DNA from: Prinia subflava
Taxonomy: Eukaryota > Chordata > Aves > Passeriformes > Cisticolidae
Assembly: GCF_021018805.1 (NCBI RefSeq)
Contig: NC_086247.1
Coordinates: forward strand, 118,703,094 to 118,767,093
Direction: 5' to 3'
Length of the DNA stretch: 64,000 nt
Shown here one piece after another: positions 63,574 to 64,000 of the stretch. Every line of letters starts with the position of its first letter. Position 1 is the stretch's first letter. The translations under genes and the position numbers were made by a program. Under the pieces are notes generated by a model. It did not search any database and was not told where the DNA came from. It saw only the letters and a list, made by a program, of their open reading frames with translations.

Positions 63574-63787
63574 GCAAGTATTTTCAGCTGACAGATAGGA
63601 GAAGGAAATACAGATACATGAACTACTGAATGCAAATATATTCGTGGTGTAAGGTAGGACTGTGTGTGTGAGGAATGGAGTACATTTCCTGAATCAACCA
63701 TGTTCTTTTAAGCCAGTAGAGCAGGTAAATTTTCATGAAAGGCTGGAGTTCTGTAACTTTAGGATGGAGTTTAATGATATGCCACTC

Positions 63788-63979
63788 CTTGGGTTTTTGC
63801 TTTGGTTTTGTGGAGTTTCTTTGGTTGTGGGGTGTTTTTTGGTTTGTGTTGTTGTGGTGGGTTTTTTTGTGGGTTTTGTTTTTGTTTTTGGTTTTTTGGG
63901 GTGTTTTTTTTGTTTGTTTGTTTGTTTTGTTTTTGTTTTGTTTTTTGTTTTTTTGGTTGTTGTTGGGGTGAGTTTTTTT
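63788..63979. repeat. T/G-rich low-complexity tract (GTTT-type)
   Basis: Almost only T and G on the plus strand for nearly 200 bases, with GTTT units near 63909-63950 and several GGG or GGGG runs. The open frames on both strands here (a Phe/Leu/Trp-rich one and a Lys/Gln/Asn-rich one) are artefacts of the composition. Confidence 0.9.
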
Positions 63980-64000
63980 TCATTTGCAAAGTTTCTAACA

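Larger units (their letters stand above)
53435..64000 (+). other. putative first intron, continues past the window
   Basis: After the CpG island the sequence becomes AT- and T-rich on the plus strand with no sustained coding frame. Simple repeats lie at 54276-54307, 55030-55059 and 63788-63979. Two exon-like islands are listed separately. The name intron rests on the donors at 53254 and 53434; no acceptor proven to belong to the same gene is seen. Confidence 0.5.

Noticed and set aside
63735..63989. Phe/Leu/Trp-rich plus-strand frame and Lys/Gln/Asn-rich minus-strand frame
   Set aside because: Both are translations of a T/G low-complexity tract.
1..64000. CRISPR arrays, operons, tRNA or rRNA genes, prokaryote-type systems
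   Set aside because: None seen; the window is vertebrate nuclear DNA.

Overview
The window looks like a piece of a bird genome, most likely a songbird. The support is copies of the avian CR1 LINE whose 3' tips end in the typical short repeat (TTCTATGATTCTAT, or its complement), a solo-LTR-like block of avian endogenous-retrovirus type, AT-rich non-coding DNA, and a single sharp CpG island. The genus cannot be told from the sequence alone. There is no bacterial-type gene organisation, CRISPR array, operon, tRNA or rRNA.

Layout. Positions 1 to about 52,600 form a long stretch in which I find no convincing protein-coding gene: open frames are short, in all frames, and lack family signatures. 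It holds CR1 fragments (6343-6446 plus; 15783-15812, 33168-33640, 34139-34180, 36105-36384, 36929-37150 and 37205-37400 minus), a block of roughly 540 bp resembling a solo LTR on the minus strand (36385-36928), microsatellites, long mononucleotide tracts and a few GC-richer islets (4590-4880, 16560-16750, 45469-45760) that may be regulatory. At about 52,630-53,840 lies a strong CpG island with CCAAT boxes, several GC boxes and an E-box. It is the promoter of a plus-strand gene. Two candidate first coding exons lie in it: 53228-53254 (nine codons, strong Kozak context, GT donor) and 53375-53434 (twenty codons, very good GT donor). Both end in phase 0. I cannot name the gene. From 53,435 to the end is what I take to be the first intron, with two exon-like islands (60111-60163 and 63513-63573) worth testing.

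How it fits together: the simplest reading is a TATA-less housekeeping-type promoter preceded by more than 50 kb of intergenic or regulatory DNA (or an intron of another gene whose exons lie outside), followed by over 10 kb of first intron. I did not find a clearly novel biological system. The best leads are the two phase-matched first exons, the CR1/LTR mosaic, a perfect 14-bp hairpin, and three cryptic exon candidates.
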